NCBI RefSeq assembly: GCF_040120695.1 | Contig: NZ_JBEEAC010000025.1 | Coordinates: 24,510-88,509 of the forward strand | Direction of reading: 5' to 3' | Length of the DNA: 64,000 nucleotides | Source of the DNA: Plantactinospora sp040120695 | GTDB taxonomy: Bacteria > Actinomycetota > Actinomycetes > Mycobacteriales > Micromonosporaceae | Part shown: one piece after another, positions 42,288 through 51,785 of the stretch | Layout: each line of letters begins with the position of its first letter | Numbering within the stretch: the first letter of the stretch is position 1 | Notes under the pieces: model-generated | Seen by the model: only the letters and a program-made list of their open reading frames with translations | Databases searched by the model: none | Told to the model about the DNA's origin: nothing | Position numbers and translations under genes: made by a program

Positions 42288-43120
42288 CGGGCGGCCCGGT
42301 CTCCGCCGTCGCCTTCGACCTCGACGGCACCCTGGTGGACCTCGAACGGTTCCACCACGACGCCCTGCTGCGGGCCGCCCGGGAGGTCGGGGTCGCACTC
42401 ACCTGGGACGACGCGCTGCACCGGCTCCCGCACTTCATCGGTGGTCCCGACCCACGGGTGGCGGCGGAGGTCGCAGCGCTGTCCGGTGCCGGGGTCGCGC
42501 CGGCCGAGGTGCTCGCGGCGAAGCGCCGGTACTTCTCCGCCCTGGTCGGCGCCGCCGACGGGATCGTGCCGCGTGCCGGGGCCGCCGAGCTCCTGGACCG
42601 GCTGGCCGGCCGGGGTGTCCCACTGGCCGTGGGTACCGTCACCGAGCGGGAACCCGCGCTCGGCATCCTGCGCCGGGCGGGACTGCTCGGGCACTTCGGC
42701 GCGGACCGGGTGGTGGCGGCACGGGACGTACCGGAGCTGAAGCCGGCGCCGCATGTCTACCGGGAAACCGCGCGCCGGCTCGGCGTGCCGCCGCAGGACC
42801 AGTTGGTCTTCGAGGACTCGGTCACCGGCATCACCGCCGCCAGGTCGGCCGGCAGTCCGGTGGTGGCGATGCCCACCGTCTCCGACCCGGGATACCTGGC
42901 GTCGATCGGTGCGGCCGGCGCCACGGCGGTCTTCCCGGACTGGCACGACCCGGCACTGCCGCCGCTGCTCGATCGCCTGCTGTCGGCCGGCCTCGATCGC
43001 CTGCTGTCGGCCGGCTCCGCAGCCGCGACCGCCGCCGGGAGCGACGGACGTCCGGGGTCTCCGGGGCGGCGTCAGCGCACCGATCCGGACCCATCTCCCA
43101 GGGAGGCGTGTCGGCCATGA
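42284..43120 (+). CDS. HAD-superfamily phosphatase, beta-phosphoglucomutase-like
   Basis: The 278-aa protein has HAD motif I AVAFDLDGTLVD (Asp12, Asp14), an alpha-helical cap, motif II VGTVTER, motif III Lys in ELKPAPHVYRETARRLGV and motif IV VFEDSVTGITAARSAG: subfamily IA, like beta-PGM and sugar-phosphate phosphatases. In a cluster with a GmhA-like isomerase it may remove phosphate from, or isomerise, the sugar intermediate. GTG 42284 overlaps the preceding TGA; GTG 42281 is also possible. A 24-bp in-frame duplication (LDRLLSAG twice) lies at 42967-43014 and the last 40 residues are low-complexity. Confidence 0.83.
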   Translation: MTGGPVSAVAFDLDGTLVDLERFHHDALLRAAREVGVALTWDDALHRLPHFIGGPDPRVAAEVAALSGAGVAPAEVLAAKRRYFSALVGAADGIVPRAGAAELLDRLAGRGVPLAVGTVTEREPALGILRRAGLLGHFGADRVVAARDVPELKPAPHVYRETARRLGVPPQDQLVFEDSVTGITAARSAGSPVVAMPTVSDPGYLASIGAAGATAVFPDWHDPALPPLLDRLLSAGLDRLLSAGSAAATAAGSDGRPGSPGRRQRTDPDPSPREACRP

Positions 43121-46100
43121 CCGAACCCGATCGCGGGCCGCTGACCCCGGCACAGCGGCGCCTCTGGTTTCTCGACCGGCTCGACCCGGGCGACGCCGCC
43201 TACACCATCTCCACCACCGTCCTGCTCCGGGGCGACCTCGACGTCGACCGGCTGGTCCGGGCGTTCGACACCGTGATCGCCCGGCACGAGAGCCTGCGTA
43301 CCCGGTTCGTCGAGTCCGGCGGGGTGCCGGTGCAGGAGGTGCTGCCACCGCGCCCGACGCCGGTGTCCCGGATCGAGGTGTCCGGTGAGGCCGAGGCCCT
43401 GGCGGCCGTCGAGGAGCTGATCGCCCGTCCCTTCGACCTCGCCGCGGGACACCTGGTCCGGGTCGGCCTGCTCCGCCTCGACCCGCGCACCCACGTGCTC
43501 TGTACCGCCGTGCACCACATCGTCGGCGACGGCTGGTCGATGAACCTGCTCTACCGGCAGGTCGCGGAGGTGTACCGGGGGATCGACCCCGCCTCCCCCG
43601 GCCTGCGCTACCTCGACCACGCCCGCGCCCGGGACGCGGTCGACGACGCCGCCGCGCTGGCGTACTGGCGGACGGCGCTGGCCCGGCCACCCGTACTCGA
43701 ACTGCCGCCGGACCGGCCCCGCCCGGCGGTACGCACCTCGGCCGGCGTCTCGGCGGCCCGCGAGCTCGACGGCGAACTGTGGGTCCGCGTACAGCACGCG
43801 GCGCGGCAGCTGCGCTGCACCCCGTTCATGCTGTTGATGACGGTCTACCAACTGACCCTGGCCCAGGTCAGCGGCGAGCACGACATCTGCGTCGGTACGC
43901 CGGTGGCCGGTCGCGACGACGTGGCGGCGGAGTCGGTCTTCGGCTACTTCACCCGGATGCTGGTGCTGCGCGCCGACCTCTCCGGTGACGTCACCGTCCG
44001 CGATCTGGTGCTGCGGACCCGGGCGAGCTGCCTCGGCGCCTTCGCCCACCAGGAGATCCCGTTCGAGCAGCTCGTCGCCGACCTCGGTCTGCCGCGCGAC
44101 CCGGGCCGGAATCCGCTGTTCCAGGCCACCTTCACCCTGCACTCCACGATGGACGTCTCGGCGACCGGCTTCGAGGGCTTCGACGGCGTCACCGTCGAGG
44201 CGTTCGGGGAGGGATCGCGGCGCACCATCACCGACGTCGCGATGGACGTCTTCGTCAGCTCGACCGCGATCAACGTCCGCTCCGACGACGTCCGGATGGA
44301 CATCCTGCTCACCTGTAGCGCCGACCTGTTCGAGCCGGCCACCGCCGCCGGGCTCGCCGACCGGTTCACCGCCGTGCTGCACGCCGTGCTGGCCGACCTG
44401 GACGCCCCGGTGCGGGCACTGCCGCTGGTCGACGGGACGGCGCAGGCCGAGTTGCTGCGGATCGGCACCGGGCCGGCGATCGCCGACGGCCCGCCGCCGC
44501 TCGCTCGCATCGCGCGGGCGGCCGACGCCGCACCCGGGGCGGTCGCCCTGGTCAGCGGCACCGACCAGGTCAGCTACCGCGAGCTGTGGACGCGCGCCGG
44601 TGAGCTGGCCGACGCACTGCGTGCCGCCGGAGTCGTGCCCGGGCAGCTCGTCGGGGTGAGCCTGCCGCGCGGCACCGACCTGGTCGTCGCCCTGCTGGCC
44701 GTCTGGCGGGCCGGCGCCGGCTACGTGCCGATCGATCCGGGACTGCCGCACCGGCGTCGCGCCGCGCTGGTCGCGCAGGCCGCGGTCGCCGCCGTGATCA
44801 CCCTCGACGGCGTGCGGGCCGGCTCGACCACGCCGAACTCCGCGCCCGACCCCGGCTACGTCCTCTTCACCTCCGGATCGACGGGTACCCCGAAACCGGT
44901 GCTCGTCGGTCGCGCCGCCCTCGCGGCACGCGTCGGGTGGATGGTCGAGGCCTACCGGCTGACCGGCACGGACCGGGTCGTGCAGTTCGCCGAACTCAGC
45001 TTCGACACCCACGCCGAGGAGATCTGGCCCACCCTGGCGGTCGGCGGCACCCTGGTGCTGCTTCCCGACGGGCCGCAGTCGCTGCCGGAGGTGCTCGCCG
45101 CCGACCCGGCGATCACCGTGCTCGACCTGCCGACCGCGTACTGGCAGGAGCTGCTGGACCTTGTGCCGGCCTGGCCGGCCGCGCTGCGGCTGGTGATCCT
45201 CGGCGGTGAGCAGGTGGACGCGCCCGCGGTCGCCCGCTGGCGGGACCGGCACGGCGACCGGATCCGGCTGACCAACACGTACGGGCCGACGGAGGCGACG
45301 ATCATCGCCACGGCGGTCGACCTCGGGGCCGCCGACACCGATCGCCGGCCACCGATCGGACGGCCGATCGGCGGAGTCCGGGCGTACCTGCTCGACGAGG
45401 CTGGCCGGCTGGTGCCGCGCGGGGCGGTCGGTGAACTCTGCCTGGCCGGTGCCGGCCTCGCCGACGGCTATCTCGGCCGGCCGGACCTGACCGCCGAACG
45501 GTTCCGCCCCGACCCGTACGGCGGTGGCCGGCTCTACCGCACCGGCGACCGGGCCCGCTGGCGCCGGGACGAGCCGGTACTGGAGTTCCTCGGCCGCCTC
45601 GACCGGCAGCTCAAGGTACGCGGCGTGCGGATCGAGCCCGGCGAGGTCGAGGCGGTGCTGACCGGGCATCCCGAGGTGGGTCAGGCCGTGGTCACCGCGC
45701 TCGGCGAGACCCTGGTCGCGTACGTGACCGGCGCCGCCGACGTCTCCGAGGTCCGCGCCCACGCCGCCGACCGGCTGCCCGCGCTGCTGGTGCCGAGCGT
45801 GGTCGTACCGCTGGCCGCGCTCCCGTTGACCCCGCACGGCAAGGTCGACCTGGCCGCGCTGCCGGTGCCGTCGATCGGCGACGAGGCCCGGGGTGCGTTC
45901 GAGGCGCCACGGACCGACGCGGAGGAACTGGTCGCCGCGGTCTTCGCCGAGCTGCTTCCGGTCGACCGGGTCGGCGCGACCGACGACTTCTTCGCCCTCG
46001 GCGGGCACTCGCTGCTCGCCGTCCGGGCGATCGCCCGGCTGCGCGCGGCGGTCAGCCTGGACCTGCCGGTCCGGCTGCTGTTCCAGCACCCCACCGTCGC

Positions 46101-46209
46101 CGGCTTCGCCGGCGCGGTCGAGGCGGCGCTGATTGCCGAGATCGACCGGCTCACCGAGGACGAGGCGGCGGCACAACTCGCCGCCGCCGCCGGGACGGGG
46201 GGATCATGA
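43117..46209 (+). CDS. NRPS module C-A-T, basic amino acid predicted
   Basis: The 1030-aa protein has a C domain (1-430; His133-His134...Asp138-Gly139 in HHIVGDGWS), an A domain (445-915; LFTSGSTGTPK at 583, YGPTEAT, YRTGDRARW, LTPHGKVD with the A10 Lys) and a T domain with the phosphopantetheine Ser965 in GGHSLLAV. Hand-aligned to GrsA, the pocket reads D-T-E-D-I-G-T-I-I-K. Glu634 (position 239) is the hallmark of A domains for Lys or Orn-like residues, whose side-chain amine it pairs with. The call is a lysine-type or other diamino acid, not resolved further. No epimerase or MbtH gene is present. ATGA overlap with the HAD gene, and a GGGAGG ribosome-binding site. Confidence 0.9.
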   Translation: MTEPDRGPLTPAQRRLWFLDRLDPGDAAYTISTTVLLRGDLDVDRLVRAFDTVIARHESLRTRFVESGGVPVQEVLPPRPTPVSRIEVSGEAEALAAVEELIARPFDLAAGHLVRVGLLRLDPRTHVLCTAVHHIVGDGWSMNLLYRQVAEVYRGIDPASPGLRYLDHARARDAVDDAAALAYWRTALARPPVLELPPDRPRPAVRTSAGVSAARELDGELWVRVQHAARQLRCTPFMLLMTVYQLTLAQVSGEHDICVGTPVAGRDDVAAESVFGYFTRMLVLRADLSGDVTVRDLVLRTRASCLGAFAHQEIPFEQLVADLGLPRDPGRNPLFQATFTLHSTMDVSATGFEGFDGVTVEAFGEGSRRTITDVAMDVFVSSTAINVRSDDVRMDILLTCSADLFEPATAAGLADRFTAVLHAVLADLDAPVRALPLVDGTAQAELLRIGTGPAIADGPPPLARIARAADAAPGAVALVSGTDQVSYRELWTRAGELADALRAAGVVPGQLVGVSLPRGTDLVVALLAVWRAGAGYVPIDPGLPHRRRAALVAQAAVAAVITLDGVRAGSTTPNSAPDPGYVLFTSGSTGTPKPVLVGRAALAARVGWMVEAYRLTGTDRVVQFAELSFDTHAEEIWPTLAVGGTLVLLPDGPQSLPEVLAADPAITVLDLPTAYWQELLDLVPAWPAALRLVILGGEQVDAPAVARWRDRHGDRIRLTNTYGPTEATIIATAVDLGAADTDRRPPIGRPIGGVRAYLLDEAGRLVPRGAVGELCLAGAGLADGYLGRPDLTAERFRPDPYGGGRLYRTGDRARWRRDEPVLEFLGRLDRQLKVRGVRIEPGEVEAVLTGHPEVGQAVVTALGETLVAYVTGAADVSEVRAHAADRLPALLVPSVVVPLAALPLTPHGKVDLAALPVPSIGDEARGAFEAPRTDAEELVAAVFAELLPVDRVGATDDFFALGGHSLLAVRAIARLRAAVSLDLPVRLLFQHPTVAGFAGAVEAALIAEIDRLTEDEAAAQLAAAAGTGGS

Positions 46210-49200
46210 CCGTCGTTCCCGACCAGCTTTCCGCCACCAAACGGTCGCTGCTCGCCGCCCGGCTCAAACCGGCGGTCGCGCCGGCCGAGGTCGTCCCGGT
46301 CCGGCCGGCGGGGGCGCCGGTTCCGCTCTCGCTCGCCCAGGAGCGGCTGTGGTTCATGGAGCAGTACGCGCCGGGCACGACCGCGTACACCGTCCCGGTC
46401 GTACTGCGGCTGCGCGGGGCGCTCGTCCCGGCCGCGCTGGCCACCGCCCTGGACACGGTCGCGGCACGCCACGAGAGCCTGCGAACGCGCTTCGAGGCCA
46501 CCGCCGACGGCCGGCCCGTGCTGCACATCGCCGAGACGGTGTCGATCGGGCTCGTCGTCGCCGAGGCGGCCGGAGCCGACCCGGCGGCCCGGGAGGAGTG
46601 GGTGCGGGCGGCGGTCCAGGCCCGGCTCGCCGAACCGTTCGACCTGGCCCGGGGTCCGCTGCTGCGCGCCGCGCTCTACGCCGTCGGTCCCGACGACCAC
46701 GTGCTGGCGCTCACCGTGCACCACATCGTCTGCGACGGCTGGTCGGCCGAGCTGCTCGTCGGCGAGGTGCTCACCCTGCTCGCCGCCGCCGGGCCGGCCG
46801 GTCCGGTCGATCCCCTCCCGCCACTGCGCCGCCAGTACGGCGACTACGCGCTGTGGCAGCGGGAACGGCAGCGGCAGCGGCTCGCCGACGGTACCCGGGA
46901 CCGCGACGTCGCCTACTGGCGCACCCGGCTGGCCGGGGTACCTCCGCTGGAGCTGCCGACCGACCGGCCGCGACCCGCCGAGCCGACCTTCCGGGGCGCG
47001 CCGGTCGGGGTGTGCCTGGACGCTGCCGTGACCGAGGCGCTGCGCCGGCTGGCGCTCGACCACGGCGCCACCCTCTACATGGTGGTGCTCGCCGCCTATG
47101 CGGCGGTGCTGGCCCGGTATGCCCGGCAGCACGACTTCGCGGTCGGGTCACCGCAGGCCGGGCGCAGCCACGCCGAGCTGGAGCCGATGATCGGCATGTT
47201 CGTCAACATGTTGATCACCCGGGTCGACGTCACCGGCGACCCGACCTTCCCCGAGCTGCTCGCCCGGATCCGGGACACCGTGCTGGACGGGTACGCCCAC
47301 CAGGAGCTGCCGTTCGAGCAGCTGGTCACCGAGCTGGACGTTCCGCGTGACGTCGGGCGGTCCGCGATCTTCCAGGTGGCGCTGGCGATGCGGACCCCCG
47401 GCGGGTCCGGTGGCACACCGAAGCCGGGGCTGGCCGTGGCGCCCTTCGTGGTCGAGGCGGTGGCGGCCCGGTTCGACCTGGAACTCGACCTGGTGGCCGG
47501 GGAGACGCTCTCCGGCGCCCTCATCTACAACCGGGACCTGTTCGGCGCCGACACGGTCGAACGGATCGCCGGCACCTTCGTCGAGTTCGTGCACGCGGTC
47601 GCCAGCGACCCGGACCGGCCGCTGAGTCACCTGCTCACCCTCGGCGGAGCGGCCCGCGAGCAGGTGCTGATCGGCTGGAACGACACCGCCGCCGACTTCC
47701 CGGAGAACGTGACCCTGCACGAGCTGGTGCAGGCCAGCATCGCCGCCACCCCGGACGCGCCGGCGGTCACCTTCGAGGGGTCCACGCTGAGCTACCGGGA
47801 GCTGTCCGTCCGGGCGAACCGGGTCGCCCACCGGCTGCGCGAGTACGGGGCCGGGCCGGGAAGACTCGTCGCGGTCTGTGCGCAGCGGAGTCCGGACCTC
47901 GTCGTCGCCCTGCTCGGCGTACTTGTCTCGGGTGCGGCGTACGTGCCGCTGGATCCGGACCACCCGGCCGAGAGGCTCGGCTTCATGCTCGCCGACGCCG
48001 ACCCGGTGGCCGTGCTCACCGCCGGGGCGGCCCGGGCCGAGCTGCCACCGACCGACCGGCCGGTGCTGGCCCTCGACGACCCGGCCACCTGGGCGGGGGC
48101 GGCCAGCACTGCCCCGGAGCCGCTGGCCGGTCCCGACGACCCCGCCTACGTGATCTACACCTCCGGCTCGACCGGGCAGCCCAAGGGGGTGCTCAACGGC
48201 CATCGCGGCGTCGTCAACCGGCTGCACTGGATGCAGCGCCACTACGGCCTGACCGCCGCGGAGACCGTGCTGCAGAAGACCCCCGCCGGCTTCGACGTCT
48301 CGGTCTGGGAGTTCTTCTGGCCGCTGCTGGTCGGAGCCCGGCTGGTGCTGGCCCGCCCGGACGGGCACCGGGACGCCGACTACCTGCGCGACCTGATCGT
48401 GGCCGAGGGCGTCAGCACGGTGCACTTCGTGCCGTCGATGCTGGCGATGTTCCTGGCCGAGGAGGGGGCCGCGGCATGCCGCCCACTGCGGCGGATCATC
48501 TGCAGCGGCGAGGAACTCCCGGTCGACCTGGCGCTGCGTACCCTCGCCGCGCTGCCCGACGCCGAACTGCACAACCTGTACGGGCCGACCGAGGCCGCCA
48601 TCGACGTGACCGCGTACCACTGCACCGCCGAGAAGCTGGCCGGCGCCGCCCGGGTGCCGATCGGCGCGCCTATCGACAACATCCGGGTGTACGTGCTGGA
48701 CGAGCGGGGCGAGCCGCTGCCGGTGGGCGTACCGGGCGAGCTGTACCTGGCCGGGGTGGGGCTGGCGCACGGCTACCTCAACCGTCCGGAGCTGACCGCC
48801 GAGAGGTTCGGCACCGGGCCGGACGGGGAGCGCCGCTACCGCACCGGCGACCTGGCCCGCTGGCGGCCGGACGGGACACTCGACTTCCTCGGCCGGATCG
48901 ACGGGCAGGTGAAGCTGCGCGGCCTGCGGATCGAACCGGGCGAGATCGAGGTGGCGCTGCGCGACCAACCCGGGGTGCGCGACGCCGCCGTCGTCGTCCG
49001 CGAGGACAGCCCGGGAGACCGGCGGCTGGCCGCGTACCTGGTCGGCACCGCCCCGGTGGACACCGCCGCGCTCCGGCTCGCCCTCAAGCGGCGGCTGCCC
49101 GACTACATGGTGCCGGCGACCTTCGTCGAGCTGCCCGAGCTGCCGTTGAGCCCGAACGGCAAACTGGACCGGCGCCGGCTGCCCGCCCCGCCCCGGGTCC

Positions 49201-51785
49201 GCGACGTCGGTGCCGCGTACGTGCCGCCGGGCACGACGACCGAGATCCTGCTCGCCGGTGTCTGGGCCGAGGTCCTCGACGTGCCACAGGTCGGCCTCGA
49301 CGACGACTTCTTCGACCTCGGCGGGCACTCGCTGCTCGCCGTCCAGGTCGTCGCGAGGCTGCGTCGCGCGGCCGGGGCGGGCGTCTCCGTGCTGGACCTG
49401 TTCACCCACCGCACCGTCCGCGAGCTGGCCCGGCTCGTCGCGGCGCCGCCGGAGCAGCGCGGCCCCCGGGACCTGGTGCACGAGCTGACCCGGCCGGTGC
49501 CGGCGACGGCACCGGGCCGCGGCGCCGCGCCGGACGCGCCGGACCAGGGCCGTCGGGGCCAGCGGGTACGCACCCTGGTCTGCGTGCCCTACGGGGGTGG
49601 GAGCGCGGTGGTGTACCAGCCGCTCGCCGACGCGCTGCCGGCCGGGCACCGGCTCTTCTCCGTCGCCATCCCCGGGCACGACGTCGGGCTGGACGAGGCG
49701 GCGCTCCCCTTCGACGAGCTCGCCGAGCGCTGCACCGCCGAGATCCTGGCGAAGGTCGACGGGCCGCTGGCGCTCTACGGCCACTGCGGCGTCGGCTCCG
49801 CGCTCACCGTCGAGATCGCCCGCCGGCTGGAGCAGCACGGGCGGGAACTCGACGCGGTCTACATCGGAGCGATCTTCCCGTTCGCCCGGCCGCGCAGCCG
49901 GGTCTGGACGGCACTGTCCCGGCTGACCCGGATGGAGTCGCTCCGCTCCGACAAGGCGTACGCCAACTGGCTGACCTCGATGGGCGTCGACATGAGCGAC
50001 ATCGAGCCGGAGCAGGCCCGCCAGATCATCCGCAACATGCGCCGGGACTCCGACAGTGCCGAGGCGTACTTCACCCGGCTCATGCACGCCGGCACCGAGC
50101 GGCTGCGTGCCCCGGTCATCACCGTCGCCGGCGAGCGGGACCCGGCGACCGAGTTCTACGCCGAGCGGTTCACCGAGTGGCACTTCCTCACCGACCGTAC
50201 CGCCGTCGTCGTGCTCGACGAGGCCGGACACTTCTTCCTCAGGTGGCGGGCCGACGAGCTGGCCGAGATCGTCACCAGCGTCGACGCCGCGGTGGTGGCG
50301 GAGCGAGCGGAGCCGCTGACCCGCGCGGAGCGCGGCGCGCAGGCCACCTGGTGGCTGCACGGCACCTCCCGGTCGGCCAGCCGGGTAGCCACCTCCGGGC
50401 CACAGCCGAGCATGGGCCGGTTCCTGGTCATCGCCCTCGCCCAGCTCATCTCGATCCTCGGCTCGACCCTCACCGACGTGGCCCTGCCGCTGTGGGTGCT
50501 CAAGGAGACCGGGTCGCTGCTGAACTTCGCGCTGCTCGCCGTCGCCGGGCTGGTGCCCGGTCTGCTGGTGCTGCCGGTGGCCGGCGCGATCGTCGACCGG
50601 TACAGCAGACGCGGCGTGATCCTCTGTGGCGACGTCGGGGCGGGCGGCACCCAGCTCCTGCTCGGTCTCCTGCTCTGGACCGGCTCGCTCCAGATCTGGC
50701 ACATCTACCCGCTGATCGCGCTGCTGTCGGTGTCGCTCACCTTCCAGCGCCTCGCCTACAACTCGGCCATCGCGCAGCTGGTGCCGAAGCAGTACCTCGG
50801 GCACGCCAACGGCGTCGTACAGATGGTCACCGGCGTCGCCACCATCATGATGCCGCTACTCTCGGTGGCGCTGCTCGCCGTGATCGACCTCGGCGGCATC
50901 CTCGTCATCGACGTGCTCAGCTACACCGCCGCGATCGTCATCGTGCTGCTGGTGCGGTTTCCCCGGACACTCGCCTGGCGCCGCCGGGAGAGCCTGACCG
51001 CCGAGATCCGCGAGGGTCTGCGCTTCTCCTGGGGACACCGGGGCTTCCGGTCGCTGCTGTTGTTCTTCATGAGCCTCAACGTCTTCCTGTCGCCGCTGTT
51101 CATGATGCTGACCCCGCTGGTACTGGCGTTCGCCGGCATCGACCAGGTCGCCCAGGTCTCGGTCGCGGGTGGCGTCGGGGCGTTCCTCGGCGGCCTGGCG
51201 ATGAGCGTCTGGGGCGGGCCGCGGCATCGCCGGCTCTTCACCGTGCTCTGCTGCACGCTGGTGCTGGCCGGCTTCTGTCTCGTCATCGGTCTGCGGCCGA
51301 CGCTGTGGGTGATCGGGATCGGCGCGTTCGGCATCTCGATGTGGCTCGTCCTGCTCAACGGCGTCTACACGACGATCGTGCAGGTCAAGGTCCCGCAGCG
51401 GTTCCACGGCCGGGTGTTCGCCATCAACACCGTGATCGCCTGGTCCACCCTGCCCCTCGGCTGGACCCTGGTCGGCCCGGTCGGTTCCCGCCTCCTCGAA
51501 CCGCTGATGGCCCCGGACGGGCTGCTCGCCGGCACGGTCGGCCGGGTCATCGGGGTCGGGCACGGCCGCGGCATCGGCCTGCTCTACCTGCTCCTCGCGG
51601 TCGCCATCGCGGCCGTGGCGCTGGTGGCGATGCGGCTGCCCCGGATCGCCCGCTTCGACGACGAGGTGCCGGACGCCCAGCCGGACGACCAGGTCGGGGT
51701 GGAGGCGCTGCGCCGCCGGGCCGCGCCCGCCGAGCCGCAGTCCGGCGCGGAGCGGCCGGCCAGGGATCGGGTGGCGGCCCGGTGA
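46206..51785 (+). CDS. NRPS module C-A(Ser)-T-TE fused to an MFS exporter
   Basis: The 1859-aa protein has C (1-480; HHIVCDGWS at 172), A (490-1000; IYTSGSTGQPKG at 650, FDVSVWEFF at 696), T (Ser1042 in GGHSLLAV), an alpha/beta-hydrolase thioesterase (about 1110-1370) and a 12-helix MFS transporter (1403 to about 1820). Pocket residues read D-V-W-H-I-S-L-I-D-K, the serine code. In the thioesterase the nucleophile elbow is GHCGVG: Cys1194 replaces the usual Ser. Asp in ERDPATEFY and His in EAGHFFLRW complete a triad. The MFS part (LISILGSTLTDVALPLWVLKETGS; VDRYSRRGVILCGD) resembles EntS-like siderophore or peptide exporters. The chain therefore appears to be finished, released and exported by one polypeptide. 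There is no stop or frameshift between TE and MFS in the sequence given. Coupled at both ends (ATGA, GTGA). Confidence 0.92.
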   Translation: MTVVPDQLSATKRSLLAARLKPAVAPAEVVPVRPAGAPVPLSLAQERLWFMEQYAPGTTAYTVPVVLRLRGALVPAALATALDTVAARHESLRTRFEATADGRPVLHIAETVSIGLVVAEAAGADPAAREEWVRAAVQARLAEPFDLARGPLLRAALYAVGPDDHVLALTVHHIVCDGWSAELLVGEVLTLLAAAGPAGPVDPLPPLRRQYGDYALWQRERQRQRLADGTRDRDVAYWRTRLAGVPPLELPTDRPRPAEPTFRGAPVGVCLDAAVTEALRRLALDHGATLYMVVLAAYAAVLARYARQHDFAVGSPQAGRSHAELEPMIGMFVNMLITRVDVTGDPTFPELLARIRDTVLDGYAHQELPFEQLVTELDVPRDVGRSAIFQVALAMRTPGGSGGTPKPGLAVAPFVVEAVAARFDLELDLVAGETLSGALIYNRDLFGADTVERIAGTFVEFVHAVASDPDRPLSHLLTLGGAAREQVLIGWNDTAADFPENVTLHELVQASIAATPDAPAVTFEGSTLSYRELSVRANRVAHRLREYGAGPGRLVAVCAQRSPDLVVALLGVLVSGAAYVPLDPDHPAERLGFMLADADPVAVLTAGAARAELPPTDRPVLALDDPATWAGAASTAPEPLAGPDDPAYVIYTSGSTGQPKGVLNGHRGVVNRLHWMQRHYGLTAAETVLQKTPAGFDVSVWEFFWPLLVGARLVLARPDGHRDADYLRDLIVAEGVSTVHFVPSMLAMFLAEEGAAACRPLRRIICSGEELPVDLALRTLAALPDAELHNLYGPTEAAIDVTAYHCTAEKLAGAARVPIGAPIDNIRVYVLDERGEPLPVGVPGELYLAGVGLAHGYLNRPELTAERFGTGPDGERRYRTGDLARWRPDGTLDFLGRIDGQVKLRGLRIEPGEIEVALRDQPGVRDAAVVVREDSPGDRRLAAYLVGTAPVDTAALRLALKRRLPDYMVPATFVELPELPLSPNGKLDRRRLPAPPRVRDVGAAYVPPGTTTEILLAGVWAEVLDVPQVGLDDDFFDLGGHSLLAVQVVARLRRAAGAGVSVLDLFTHRTVRELARLVAAPPEQRGPRDLVHELTRPVPATAPGRGAAPDAPDQGRRGQRVRTLVCVPYGGGSAVVYQPLADALPAGHRLFSVAIPGHDVGLDEAALPFDELAERCTAEILAKVDGPLALYGHCGVGSALTVEIARRLEQHGRELDAVYIGAIFPFARPRSRVWTALSRLTRMESLRSDKAYANWLTSMGVDMSDIEPEQARQIIRNMRRDSDSAEAYFTRLMHAGTERLRAPVITVAGERDPATEFYAERFTEWHFLTDRTAVVVLDEAGHFFLRWRADELAEIVTSVDAAVVAERAEPLTRAERGAQATWWLHGTSRSASRVATSGPQPSMGRFLVIALAQLISILGSTLTDVALPLWVLKETGSLLNFALLAVAGLVPGLLVLPVAGAIVDRYSRRGVILCGDVGAGGTQLLLGLLLWTGSLQIWHIYPLIALLSVSLTFQRLAYNSAIAQLVPKQYLGHANGVVQMVTGVATIMMPLLSVALLAVIDLGGILVIDVLSYTAAIVIVLLVRFPRTLAWRRRESLTAEIREGLRFSWGHRGFRSLLLFFMSLNVFLSPLFMMLTPLVLAFAGIDQVAQVSVAGGVGAFLGGLAMSVWGGPRHRRLFTVLCCTLVLAGFCLVIGLRPTLWVIGIGAFGISMWLVLLNGVYTTIVQVKVPQRFHGRVFAINTVIAWSTLPLGWTLVGPVGSRLLEPLMAPDGLLAGTVGRVIGVGHGRGIGLLYLLLAVAIAAVALVAMRLPRIARFDDEVPDAQPDDQVGVEALRRRAAPAEPQSGAERPARDRVAAR

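Noticed and set aside
47148..50804. 1218-codon open frame on the minus strand inside the NRPS/MFS gene
   Set aside because: Arg/Gly/Gln-rich composition without domains; it is the antisense shadow of a gene with GC-rich third positions. The plus frame shows full NRPS motifs.
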